NCBI RefSeq assembly: GCF_000688255.1
Contig: NZ_JHYS01000008.1
Location: 120,871 to 184,870, forward strand
DNA: 64,000 nucleotides
Direction of reading: 5' to 3'
From: Simplicispira psychrophila DSM 11588
GTDB lineage: Bacteria; Pseudomonadota; Gammaproteobacteria; Burkholderiales; Burkholderiaceae_C
Positions 29,211-37,883 of this stretch are shown here, in pieces. The notes under the pieces were generated by a model that searched no databases, had not been told where the DNA came from, and saw nothing but the letters and a program-made list of their open reading frames with translations. The first letter of the stretch is position 1. Each line of letters begins with the position of its first letter. A program made the position numbers and the translations under genes.

Positions 29211-32200
29211 ATGACTTCCCCCCATTTTGCCCGCTGGCAGTTCTGGATTGACCGTGGCGGTACTTTTACCGATGTCGTCGGGCGCCGACCGGACGGCACG
29301 CTGGTCACGCACAAGCTGCTGTCCGACAACCCGGAGCAATACCGCGATGCGGCGGTGGCCGGTATGCGCCACCTGCTCGGGCTGGCGCCGGATGCGCCGA
29401 TCACGCCGGAGCGGGTGGAGTGCGTGAAGATGGGCACCACCGTGGCCACCAATGCCCTGTTGGAGCGCCAAGGCGAGCCAACCCTGCTGGTGACCACGGC
29501 GGGGTTTCGGGACGCGCTGCGCATTGGCTACCAAAACCGCCCACGCATTTTTGACCGCCATATCGTGTTGCCCGAGCTGCTGTACCAGCGCGTGATTGAA
29601 GCCCAGGAGCGCATGGGCGCGCACGGCGAGGTGGTGCAGGCGCTAGAAGAAGAGTCGCTGCGCGAGCGTCTGTGGGCCGCCTACGATGCGGGTCTGCGCA
29701 GCGTGGCGATTGTTTTCATGCACGGCTACCGCTACGCCGCGCATGAACAGGCGGCTGAGCGCCTAGCGCGCGCAGTCGGCTTTACGCATGTCAGCACCTC
29801 GCATGGCACCAGCGCGCTGATGAAGTTTGTCAGTCGGGGTGATACCACGGTGGTGGATGCCTATTTGTCGCCGCTGCTGCGCCGCTACGTCGATCAGGTG
29901 GCGGCCGAGCTGCCGGGCGTGCCGCTGTTCTTCATGCAATCGTCGGGCGGACTGGCCGATGCGCAAGCGTTCCAGGGTAAGGATGCCGTCTTGTCTGGCC
30001 CCGCCGGCGGCATGGTCGGCATGGCACGCACGGCGCAGTGGGCCGATCAGGTGCAGGTGATTGGTTTTGACATGGGCGGCACCTCGACCGACGTCAGCCA
30101 CTTTGCCGGCGCGCTGGAGCGCGAGTTCGAGACCCAGGTGGCGGGCGTGCGGATGCGCGTGCCGATGCTGGCCATCCACACCGTGGCAGCGGGCGGCGGC
30201 TCGCTGCTGCGCTTTGACGGCGCGCGTTTTCGCGTCGGCCCGGACAGCGCCGGCGCCCACCCCGGCCCGGCCAGCTACCGGCGCGGCGGGCCGCTGACGG
30301 TGACCGATGCCAACGTGATGGTCGGCAAACTGCAACCGGCGCACTTTCCTCGGATCTTCGGCCCAAGGGCCAATGAGGCGCTGGACGCCGACGCCGTGCG
30401 CGCGCAGTTCACCGCGCTGGCGCAGCAGACCGGGCGCAGCGCAGCGGCGGCAGCGCACGGTTTCATCCAGATTGCCGTGCAGCAGATGGCCCATGCCATC
30501 CAGAAAATATCGGTGGTGCGGGGTTACGACGTGACTCGTTACACGCTGCAGTGCTTTGGCGGCGCGGGTGGCCAGCACGCCTGTCTGGTGGCCGATGCGC
30601 TGGGCATGGAAAGCGTACTGGTGCACCCGCTGGCGGGGGTGTTGTCGGCCTATGGCATGGGTTTGGCCGACCAGAGCGTACTGCGGGAGCAGGCGGTGGA
30701 AAGTCCATTCAGTGCGGCCCTGTGGCCGGAGATGACGGCGTGCTTGCAGGCATTGCAGGTGGTTGCGCAAGGCGAACTGGAGCGCCAACTGCACAGCGCG
30801 GGCACAGCGCTGGAGTCGTTGCGGGAGAACGTCCAGACACACCAGCGCATCCATGTGCGCTACGCCGGCACCGATACGGCGCTGGTGGTGCCGTTGGGTG
30901 ACCCTGGCGCCGTGCTCGCCAGCTTTGAAGCCGCTTACCGCCAGCGCTTTGCCTTTTTGATGCCGGGCAAAGCACTGGTGGTGGAGGCGATTTCGGTCGA
31001 AGTGGTGCTGCCCGGCGCCGCGCCACACGAGCCGCAGCACATGCTGCAGCCACTGCGCGACGTGCCGCGCCGGGATACGGTGCCGATGTACACCGTCGGC
31101 ACCGATGGCGTGGCTGCTTGGCACGACGCGGCGTTGGTGGTGCGCGCCGACCTGCGCCCCGGCGATGTGCTGGCCGGCCCGGCCATCGTCGCTGAGCCGC
31201 ACGCCACTACTATTGTTGAGCCCGGTTGGGTGGCCACGGGGACCACCCTGAACCACCTGTTGCTGCAGCGGTGCGTGCCCCGCGCCCGGCTGCAGGGGGT
31301 GGGTACACAGGTTGATGCGGTGCTGCTGGAGGTGTTCAACCACCGCTTCATGCACCTTGCCGAGCAGATGGGGCTGCAGCTGCAAAACACCGCCAGCTCG
31401 GTCAACATCAAAGAGCGGCTGGACTTCAGTTGTGCGCTGTTCGACGCCCAAGGCCAGCTGATTGCCAACGCGCCGCATATCCCCGTCCATCTGGGCTCGA
31501 TGGGCGAGAGCGTTCAAGCAGTGATGCGCGCCCACGGTGCCACCCTGCAGCCGGGCGACGTGTTTGCGCTCAACAACCCGTACTGCGGCGGTACGCACCT
31601 GCCTGATATCACGGTGGTCACACCGGTGTATGCACCGGGCGCCACGCAGCCGACGTTTTATGTCGGCAGCCGCGGCCACCATGCCGACATTGGCGGCAGT
31701 ACGCCGGGCTCGATGCCGCCGTTTTCCACGCGCATTGAAGAAGAGGGCGTGCAGATCGACAACCTGAAACTGGTCGATGCAGGCCGGCTGTGCGAGGCTG
31801 AAATTTTGGCCCTGCTGGGCCGTGGCGCCTATCCGGCGCGCAATCCGCAGCAAAATTTGGCCGACTTGAAAGCACAGATCGCCGCCAACGGAAAAGGCGC
31901 GCAACAGCTGCAAAAAATGGTGCAGGACTTTGGCCTGCCCATGGTGCAGGCCTACATGGGCCATGTGCAGGACAACGCCGAAGAGTCGGTGCGCTGCGCC
32001 ATCGCCCGACTGGCGGGGCGTGTACCCGACGCACCCTTCACGCTGGCGCTGGACAACGGGGCGCAGATTCAGGTGGCCGTGCGTATCAACGCTGCCAGCC
32101 GCAGTGCCGAGGTGGATTTCACTGGCACCAGCGCGCAGCAAGACAACAACTTCAACGCCCCGACGGCGGTGTGCATGGCGGCGGTGCTGTATGTGTTTCG

Positions 32201-32903
32201 CTGCTTGGTGGACGACGATATTCCGCTCAACGCGGGATGTCTCAAGCCGATCACGGTGATCATTCCGCCCGGTTCCTTGCTCAGCCCGCAGCCGCCGGCA
32301 GCGGTGGTGGCGGGTAATGTCGAGACTTCGACCTGTATCACCAACGCCCTGCTGGGCGCTTTAGGTGTGCAGGCGTCCAGCCAGCCGACCATGAACAACT
32401 TGACCTTTGGCAATGCGCAGTACCAGTACTACGAAACCATTGCCGGTGGCAGTGGCGCTGGTGGCGTGTTTGATGACAGTGGCGCGCTGGTCGGCGGTTT
32501 TTCTGGCACCAGCGTGGTGCAAACCCATATGACCAATTCGCGCCTGACCGACCCGGAAGTACTGGAGTGGCGTTTTCCGGTGCGGTTGCTGGGCTACGCC
32601 ATCCGCAACTATTCAGGCGGCGCCGGGCGCTGGCCGGGCGGCCATGGCGGCGTGCGCCGTTTGCAGTTTTTGCAGCCAATGACAGCGGGCATTTTGTCCA
32701 ATGGGCGGGTGCATCCGGCCTTTGGTTTGGCCGGTGGCCAGCCGGGCGCGGTGGGCATCAATCGCGTGGTGCGGGCGGATGGACGGGTGCAGTTGCTCGG
32801 GGCGATGGGGCAGGTGGAAATGCAGCCCGGCGATGTGCTGGAGGTGCATACGCCGGGGGGCGGCGGCTGGGGGCAGTGTGATTGCGGCCGCCGTACCGGG
32901 TAA
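29211..32903 (+). CDS. 5-oxoprolinase (ATP-hydrolysing), HyuA-HyuB fusion
   Basis: At 1230 residues this is the length of full OPLAH-type enzymes that open 5-oxo-L-proline to glutamate with ATP. The first half is the hydantoinase A part: [44 protein letters not shown] and [13 protein letters not shown]. The second half, from about 700, is hydantoinase [45 protein letters not shown] and the glycine-rich end [10 protein letters not shown] repeat copy precedes the ATG. No partner gene follows, as the next gene converges. Confidence 0.9.
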   Translation: MTSPHFARWQFWIDRGGTFTDVVGRRPDGTLVTHKLLSDNPEQYRDAAVAGMRHLLGLAPDAPITPERVECVKMGTTVATNALLERQGEPTLLVTTAGFRDALRIGYQNRPRIFDRHIVLPELLYQRVIEAQERMGAHGEVVQALEEESLRERLWAAYDAGLRSVAIVFMHGYRYAAHEQAAERLARAVGFTHVSTSHGTSALMKFVSRGDTTVVDAYLSPLLRRYVDQVAAELPGVPLFFMQSSGGLADAQAFQGKDAVLSGPAGGMVGMARTAQWADQVQVIGFDMGGTSTDVSHFAGALEREFETQVAGVRMRVPMLAIHTVAAGGGSLLRFDGARFRVGPDSAGAHPGPASYRRGGPLTVTDANVMVGKLQPAHFPRIFGPRANEALDADAVRAQFTALAQQTGRSAAAAAHGFIQIAVQQMAHAIQKISVVRGYDVTRYTLQCFGGAGGQHACLVADALGMESVLVHPLAGVLSAYGMGLADQSVLREQAVESPFSAALWPEMTACLQALQVVAQGELERQLHSAGTALESLRENVQTHQRIHVRYAGTDTALVVPLGDPGAVLASFEAAYRQRFAFLMPGKALVVEAISVEVVLPGAAPHEPQHMLQPLRDVPRRDTVPMYTVGTDGVAAWHDAALVVRADLRPGDVLAGPAIVAEPHATTIVEPGWVATGTTLNHLLLQRCVPRARLQGVGTQVDAVLLEVFNHRFMHLAEQMGLQLQNTASSVNIKERLDFSCALFDAQGQLIANAPHIPVHLGSMGESVQAVMRAHGATLQPGDVFALNNPYCGGTHLPDITVVTPVYAPGATQPTFYVGSRGHHADIGGSTPGSMPPFSTRIEEEGVQIDNLKLVDAGRLCEAEILALLGRGAYPARNPQQNLADLKAQIAANGKGAQQLQKMVQDFGLPMVQAYMGHVQDNAEESVRCAIARLAGRVPDAPFTLALDNGAQIQVAVRINAASRSAEVDFTGTSAQQDNNFNAPTAVCMAAVLYVFRCLVDDDIPLNAGCLKPITVIIPPGSLLSPQPPAAVVAGNVETSTCITNALLGALGVQASSQPTMNNLTFGNAQYQYYETIAGGSGAGGVFDDSGALVGGFSGTSVVQTHMTNSRLTDPEVLEWRFPVRLLGYAIRNYSGGAGRWPGGHGGVRRLQFLQPMTAGILSNGRVHPAFGLAGGQPGAVGINRVVRADGRVQLLGAMGQVEMQPGDVLEVHTPGGGGWGQCDCGRRTG

Positions 32904-32919
32904 GGGCGCTGGAAGCCCT

Positions 32920-34302
32920 TCAAGCGCCTGGGCGGCGCCGGCGCGTCGCCACGACACCCAGCAGTCCCAGGCTCAATAGCGCTACGGTGGCAGGCTCGGG
33001 CACGTCGCTGGTCGGTGGTGGCACCGAAATACCCGGTGCAAACGTGGCGCCACCGAAGGTGAAATAGCTGTCCGCATTGGAGCCTCCGCCCAGCATGACC
33101 AGGAAAGGATGGGCCGCGCTCAAGTCAAACAACCCCAGGGGCAAGTCCACTGACCCGCGGCTATAGGCGGTGCCGGCAATCGGCGTGAAGCCAAGGGTGT
33201 TGGCGCTCACGCCATCAAGCATCAGCGATGCCAGATCGGCTGTGCCAATCACCAGCGAGGCATAGTTTTCAACAAATGCCTGAGAACCGCTGGGGGTGGC
33301 CAATCGGTAACTTTTCAGCCACGTGTCGGCTCCCGGCACCAGCGCCAGGGCCGGGTCGGTATTGGCACCTTCTCCTCCCTTAAGGTACTGCGCCACCATC
33401 ACGGGCGCAGATGCATCCACCGTGCTTCCGCTGTTTTGACCCAGTGAAAACTCATAGACCTCGCCGGTATTCAGCGTGGCCACGACCGCGCCATTCACCT
33501 TGACTTCAGTGTTGTCTGCAGTGGCTATCACACGCACCAGATCACTCAGGGTGGAGGCCTTTGAAGCGCCCTCCGACGCGGTGAGCAAATAGGTTTTGGA
33601 CAGTTTGTCGGTGGCAATCATTTGTTCAGTCAGCGTGTCGCAGTAGGCAGTGCCAATGGGCACCTGTGCGCATTCGTGTCCACCAAAAACCGCCACCGCT
33701 TGGCTGGCAGTCACGGTGGAGCCTGTCAGGTCGGTATTGCCACCGGCGTATTTGTAGGTTTCTCCGGCGTTGAGCGTGACGTTGATGGGCGCACCCCCTT
33801 TGGGGGTGAAAGTGACCGCTGTGCTGTCCGCAGTGGCGTGAACCATCACTTGGCTGCCTTCGCCAAAACCACCGCCCTGGCTTGCCACCACGTAATTCTT
33901 GCCCAGCGCAGTGGCGTCTTGGACATAGGTCATATCGGTGGAAAAACTGGCACGGTTAACGAAATAACCTGCCAGCGGGTTCGGCGAAACCACGCGAAAG
34001 CCGGTGTTGGTGGTACCGGTGCCGCTTTGCTGGTAAGCGTTGGGAATGGCCAGATTGAAAAATCCGTTGGCGCCCAGCGTGACGCTTTGGCTAAAGCCCG
34101 CCAGATTATCCACTGTCGCTGTTTGCCCGCTCGCGCCAAACAGGAAAATCGAGGCATCAGGCGGCACGGCATTTCTATTGAAATCAAAATATAAAACGCT
34201 GGCGTGAGCAGTGCCGGCCACCAAGCTTCCCAATGCAAGCCCCAGGGCAGCGAGGGACGGTTTGAGGTGTCGCGCTGTGGGGTTCCAGAAATATTTTTTC
34301 AT
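32920..34302 (-). CDS. PEP-CTERM surface protein with IgGFc-binding-like domain
   Basis: The 460-residue protein has a signal peptide (to about residue 34, ending AHA) and a C-terminal sorting signal. This signal comprises VPEPATVAL, a hydrophobic helix, and RRRRPGA. PEP-CTERM proteins are cut by exosortase and passed to the surface, usually in exopolysaccharide producers. The body is a beta-rich repeat protein; AVFGGHECAQV..CDTLTEQM resembles the N-terminal domain of IgG-Fc-binding protein families. A sigma-54 promoter lies 49 bases upstream. The ligand is unknown. Exosortase is not in the window. Confidence 0.85.
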   Translation of the reverse strand: MKKYFWNPTARHLKPSLAALGLALGSLVAGTAHASVLYFDFNRNAVPPDASIFLFGASGQTATVDNLAGFSQSVTLGANGFFNLAIPNAYQQSGTGTTNTGFRVVSPNPLAGYFVNRASFSTDMTYVQDATALGKNYVVASQGGGFGEGSQVMVHATADSTAVTFTPKGGAPINVTLNAGETYKYAGGNTDLTGSTVTASQAVAVFGGHECAQVPIGTAYCDTLTEQMIATDKLSKTYLLTASEGASKASTLSDLVRVIATADNTEVKVNGAVVATLNTGEVYEFSLGQNSGSTVDASAPVMVAQYLKGGEGANTDPALALVPGADTWLKSYRLATPSGSQAFVENYASLVIGTADLASLMLDGVSANTLGFTPIAGTAYSRGSVDLPLGLFDLSAAHPFLVMLGGGSNADSYFTFGGATFAPGISVPPPTSDVPEPATVALLSLGLLGVVATRRRRPGA

Positions 34303-34350
34303 GGTACGAGCTCCTTAAAAAGCGGGCGAAATGCCTGCTTAAAGCAGTTG

Positions 34351-34366
34351 AGCAAGAAACATTCCA
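34351..34366 (-). promoter_or_regulatory. Sigma-54 promoter of the PEP-CTERM gene
   Basis: Read leftward the site is TGGAATGTTTCTTGCT. It keeps the GG and GC of the -24/-12 consensus TGGCACG-N4-TTGCW with exactly ten bases between them. It would give a leader of about 38 bases. Many PEP-CTERM genes are known to be controlled by RpoN with the PrsK/PrsR two-component system. Confidence 0.65.
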
Positions 34367-34561
34367 GACCCCCCTTGGGAAAAAAAATGTTTTTAAATCA
34401 ATGGTTTAAGTAGATTTTGCATCTTGCAAAATCACCGTTTCTGTGTTCCTTGTAAGAAAGGCCGACACGGATGCGTGGGGTGCTGCAGTGTCGCAGCCTG
34501 CCACTTGAAAGGGGACTGCTATCGAAGCGGAGTGGGTAGGGGGTACCGCCCCCACCAGACA

Positions 34562-34628
34562 TTCAAAAACAATAGCTTATACCGCTTGTATTTATTAGAT
34601 TTCAGACTGTTTTGAGGCTGAAATTCAA
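34562..34628 (+). repeat. Dispersed intergenic repeat, copy 8
   Basis: TTCAAAAACAATAGCTTATA, then CCGCTTGTATTTATTAGATT and a further GTTTTGAGGCTGAAAT. The core is diverged. Confidence 0.5.
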
Positions 34629-34671
34629 TCAACACGAGCGCTGTATGCTCACTTTTTATTTTTAGTGCGGG

Positions 34672-35055
34672 TCAGCGGTTGGCTTTTTGCGTGCTGTCAG
34701 TGGGGGTGCTGAGACTGGGCGGGACGTTTTTACCCATCTGGCGGGCGCGGAACAGGCTGGCGCGCATCAGAAAGATGGTGGTGATGGGCACGGTGACGGC
34801 GATGAAGGCGGCGATCAGCAGCAGGTGCACGGCCAGCCCCTGGCCGCGAAACGAAAAATACAGCAATGCGCCATACATCACGCACCAGCAGCCCAGCGTG
34901 GCGATGATCGCCGGGGCGTGGATGCGCTCAAAAAAGTTGCGCAGGCGCAGCAGCCCAAACGAGCCGAGCAGCGCTATCAGTGCGCCGCTGAGTACCAGCA
35001 CAGCTACGCTGATTTCGGCCCACAGTGGCAGCAGGGGCGGGAGATCGCCGGTCAT
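34672..35055 (-). CDS. phaG: Mrp/Pha cation:proton antiporter subunit G
   Basis: The 127-residue protein has three hydrophobic segments and the MnhG/PhaG motif FGLLRLRNFFERIHAPAIIATLG. It is the last gene of a six-gene Mrp group 2 (Pha-type) operon read leftward and overlaps phaF by four bases. The whole complex exchanges Na+ or K+ for protons at the inner membrane. Confidence 0.92.
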   Translation of the reverse strand: MTGDLPPLLPLWAEISVAVLVLSGALIALLGSFGLLRLRNFFERIHAPAIIATLGCWCVMYGALLYFSFRGQGLAVHLLLIAAFIAVTVPITTIFLMRASLFRARQMGKNVPPSLSTPTDSTQKANR

Positions 35056-35330
35056 TCGATGACCTCGCCGCGCAGTAAAAATTTGGCCATGGCGGTCGAA
35101 CCGACAAAGCCGAGCACTGCGATCAGCAGCGCCGCTTCAAAGTAGTTGCTGCTGTCGTCCATCAGGGCCAGCACCAGCATCGCGAGCATGGCGTTCAGGT
35201 ACATGCAGTCCAGCGCCAGCACGCGGTCTTGGGCGGCGGGGCCGATCAGCAGACGCATCAAGGCCAAGGCCATGGCCAGCAGCAGGATGAACAGGGCCAA
35301 TGGCAAGGCCCAGGACAACACCGGCGTCAT
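35052..35330 (-). CDS. phaF: Mrp/Pha cation:proton antiporter subunit F
   Basis: The 92-residue protein has three membrane segments and the MnhF motif RLLIGPAAQDRVLALDCMYLNAM. It overlaps phaG downstream and phaE upstream, each by four bases (ATGA), which suggests coupled translation for fixed stoichiometry. Confidence 0.92.
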   Translation of the reverse strand: MTPVLSWALPLALFILLLAMALALMRLLIGPAAQDRVLALDCMYLNAMLAMLVLALMDDSSNYFEAALLIAVLGFVGSTAMAKFLLRGEVIE

Positions 35331-35815
35331 TCAAAAATCTCCATCAGCGGGCGCTCGTAGCGCTGTTTGATGTGCGCGGCCACCGCTGCGGCATCGTCCA
35401 CTTCCAGGACATGCAGCAGCAACAGGCTGCGGTCGAGCGAGAGTTCCGCCCACACCGTGCCGGGCGTGATGCAAACAATGGTGGCCAGCACCGCCAGGGC
35501 GTTGGGGTCGCGCAGTTGCAAGGGCACATGGACAAAGTTGGCCGGGTGGCGCGGCGCGCCGGGCGTGAGCAGCAGGCGGATGACGCCGAGGTTGGACTGC
35601 ACCGTGTCCGCCGCCACTGCCAGCATCAGCCGCAGGATGACACCGGGGCGGCGGATGCGCACCGGCAGCGGCCGCAGGCCAGCGGTGAGCAGCGGAATGG
35701 CGATGGCCAGGATCAGCGCCAGCAGCAGGTGGCCCAGGCTCAGGCTGTGGTTCAGCAGCAGCCACAGGCACAGCAGCGCCACCGACAGCAACGGGGTAGG
35801 GAGCAGGCGTTTCAT
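35327..35815 (-). CDS. phaE: Mrp/Pha cation:proton antiporter subunit E
   Basis: The 162-residue protein has two N-terminal membrane helices and a soluble part with TIVCITPGTVWAELSLDRSLLLLHVLEVDD, the typical MnhE segment. It overlaps its neighbours by four bases each. Confidence 0.9.
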   Translation of the reverse strand: MKRLLPTPLLSVALLCLWLLLNHSLSLGHLLLALILAIAIPLLTAGLRPLPVRIRRPGVILRLMLAVAADTVQSNLGVIRLLLTPGAPRHPANFVHVPLQLRDPNALAVLATIVCITPGTVWAELSLDRSLLLLHVLEVDDAAAVAAHIKQRYERPLMEIFE

Positions 35816-37521
35816 GGCGTGTCTCCTGGGGCGGACGGGGCTGGGATCGGCGCCACCGGCTGGGCCGACAAGATGGCGCGCACGTAGGTGCCGGGTGCGT
35901 GCAGGGCGTTGGCCGTGGCCTGGGTGAAGCGCATGGCGGGGGCGGCGGCGAAGGTCAGGGCCATACAGGCGGCCAGCAGCGCGGCAATCGGCAGGCCTTC
36001 AATCATGCGCAGTTGCGGTGCGGGTCGGTCGTGCGCTGCCCAGAAATGGCGGATGCCGGCGCGCGAGAAAGCGATCAGTGCCAGCAGGCCCGAGGCAATC
36101 AGCAGTGCCATGAAGGTCCAGCCGACCCAGCCTGGCTGCAGCCCGGCAGAAGACCCCAGGCCGAGCGGGTTGAGCAGCGCCGTCAGGAGGGCGACCTTGC
36201 CGACAAAGCCGGACAACGGTGGCAGTCCGGCAATCAGCAGCGTACAGACCATGAAGGACAGGCCGACAAAGGCGGCGGCGGCCGGGATGGCGCGCCCGAC
36301 TGGCGCTGCCTCGTCGGCATCCAGATTTCTGCTATCGGTGGGTACCAGTTCGGCGTTCAAAAATGGCGCGGCGTCGGCGCGTGGCTCGTAAGGGTCGGCG
36401 CTCTCGTCGCTGCTGCGCCAGCGGTCGATGACATCGCTGAGCAAAAACAGCGCGCACACCGCCAGTGTCGAGCTGGGCAGGTAGTACAGCAGGCCGGCGG
36501 TCAGACCGTTTTGGCCAAAGCCGATGGCGGCCAGCAGGGTGCCGGACGACACGATGGCCGCATAACCCGCCAAGTGTCCGAGCCGCTGTGAGCCGAGCAT
36601 GCCGATAGCGCCAAAGGCCATCGTCACCATGCCGCCGCCGATCAGCCACAGGCCGCCAAACAGCGCCGAAGGGCCGGCCTCGCTGCCAAAGACCAGGGTC
36701 CATAGCCGCAAGATGGCGTAGATCCCGACCTTGGTCATGATGGCAAACAGCGCGCCCACCGGGGCGGTGGCGGCGCTGTAGGCCGGCACCAGCCAGAAAT
36801 TCAGCGGCCAAACAGCGGCTTTGATCAAAAATGCCGTCGCCAAAATGCCAGCCGCTGCGTGTAGCAAGCCGCGGTCGGCTTCTTGCACATGGACCACGCT
36901 ACGCGCCAAATCGGCCATATTCAGCGTGCCGGTCAGGCCATACAGCATCGAGACACCAATCAAAAACAGCGACGACGCGGCCAAATTAATCGCAATGAAG
37001 TGCAGTCCGGCCTGCACCCGTGCCCGCCCTGAGCCGTGCAACAGCAGGCCGTAAGAAGCGGCCAGCATGATTTCAAAAAACACGAACAGATTGAACAGGT
37101 CCGCGGTCAAAAAAGCGCCGCTCAGACCCATCAGCTGAAACTGGAACAGCGGGTGGTAATGCACCCCGGCGCGGTACCAGCGCGCTGAGCCGTACAGGGC
37201 AGCGGCCAGGCCGACGGCGCTGGTCAGCACCAGCATCAGCGCGGACAGCCGGTCAAGCGCCAGCGCAATGCCAAACGGCGCTGGCCAATTGCCGGGCAAG
37301 TAGACGCCCATGGTGGCTGGCTCGCCTTGCTGCTGCGCCCATACCAGCAGGGCGCTGGCTAGGGTCAGGCCGAGCAGGGTGGAGGCCAAATTGAGCACCA
37401 GCTTGGCGCGGTGCTGGTCTTCGCGCAGCAGCAGCATGATGGCGGCGGTCAACAGCGGCAGCATGATCGGTGCCAGCATCAGGTGTGGCATCCAAGCGGT
37501 GAGAAAAGTGTGGTCGCTCAT
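35812..37521 (-). CDS. phaD: Mrp/Pha cation:proton antiporter subunit D
   Basis: The 569-residue protein is a NuoN/NuoM-like antiporter subunit with about 14 hydrophobic segments. Visible motifs are FVFFEIMLAASYGLLLHG (conserved Glu), AFLIKAAVWPLNFWLVPAYSAATAPVGALF (conserved Lys) and VGIYAILRLWT. These charged residues lie along the proton path. It overlaps phaE and phaC by four bases each. A loop of about 45 residues near 370-410 (DESADPYEPRADAAPF) is polar and longer than in compact homologues. Confidence 0.93.
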   Translation of the reverse strand: MSDHTFLTAWMPHLMLAPIMLPLLTAAIMLLLREDQHRAKLVLNLASTLLGLTLASALLVWAQQQGEPATMGVYLPGNWPAPFGIALALDRLSALMLVLTSAVGLAAALYGSARWYRAGVHYHPLFQFQLMGLSGAFLTADLFNLFVFFEIMLAASYGLLLHGSGRARVQAGLHFIAINLAASSLFLIGVSMLYGLTGTLNMADLARSVVHVQEADRGLLHAAAGILATAFLIKAAVWPLNFWLVPAYSAATAPVGALFAIMTKVGIYAILRLWTLVFGSEAGPSALFGGLWLIGGGMVTMAFGAIGMLGSQRLGHLAGYAAIVSSGTLLAAIGFGQNGLTAGLLYYLPSSTLAVCALFLLSDVIDRWRSSDESADPYEPRADAAPFLNAELVPTDSRNLDADEAAPVGRAIPAAAAFVGLSFMVCTLLIAGLPPLSGFVGKVALLTALLNPLGLGSSAGLQPGWVGWTFMALLIASGLLALIAFSRAGIRHFWAAHDRPAPQLRMIEGLPIAALLAACMALTFAAAPAMRFTQATANALHAPGTYVRAILSAQPVAPIPAPSAPGDTP

Positions 37522-37883
37522 ACCAGGTCGCGTGGGTCTGGGGGCTCATGGCCATCGACGTGGTCGGTGCCCGACAGCCCGCGCGAGGCCAGCAGCACCA
37601 CCAGAAACAGTGCCGTCATGGCAAAGCCAATCACGATGGCGGTCAGCACCAGCGCTTGCGGCATCGGGTCGGCGTAATGCACTAGATCTTGCACCACGCC
37701 GGCTTGCAGCACCGGCGCTTTGCCGGTCGCCAGCCCCAAGCGGCCCATGCTGAAGATGAACAGGTTGACGGCATACGACAGCAGCGCCAGTCCCATGATG
37801 ATTTGAAAAGTGCGCGGGCGCAGCAGCAGCCACACGCCCGAGCCGGTCAACACGCCAATCGCCAGCGCCAGTACCAGTTCCAT
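37518..37883 (-). CDS. phaC: Mrp/Pha cation:proton antiporter subunit C
   Basis: A NuoK-like protein of 121 residues with three helices. Visible are GSGVWLLLRPRTFQIIMGLALLS and DPMPQALVLTAIVIGFAMTA, the segment that marks MnhC. The start codon overlaps the stop of phaAB by one base (TAATG). The symbol belongs to the antiporter series, not to the PHA synthase of the same name. Confidence 0.93.
   Translation of the reverse strand: MELVLALAIGVLTGSGVWLLLRPRTFQIIMGLALLSYAVNLFIFSMGRLGLATGKAPVLQAGVVQDLVHYADPMPQALVLTAIVIGFAMTALFLVVLLASRGLSGTDHVDGHEPPDPRDLV

Larger units (their letters stand above)
34303..34671. other. Gene-free stretch upstream of the PEP-CTERM gene
   Basis: About 370 bases with no supported gene. 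It holds the sigma-54 promoter (34351-34366), a small palindrome CTGCTTAAAGCAG at 34334-34346, an A/T-rich segment with long A runs, and a repeat copy (34562-34628). The region from 34400 to 34560 may hold sites for an enhancer-binding activator. Confidence 0.55.

Noticed and set aside
29763..32141. A 792-codon leftward open frame inside the 5-oxoprolinase gene
   Set aside because: It is a high-GC antisense shadow; the rightward frame carries all hydantoinase motifs.
34424..34615. A 63-codon rightward open frame upstream of the PEP-CTERM gene
   Set aside because: It overlaps a dispersed repeat, has no ribosome site, and its Cys-rich translation matches nothing I know.
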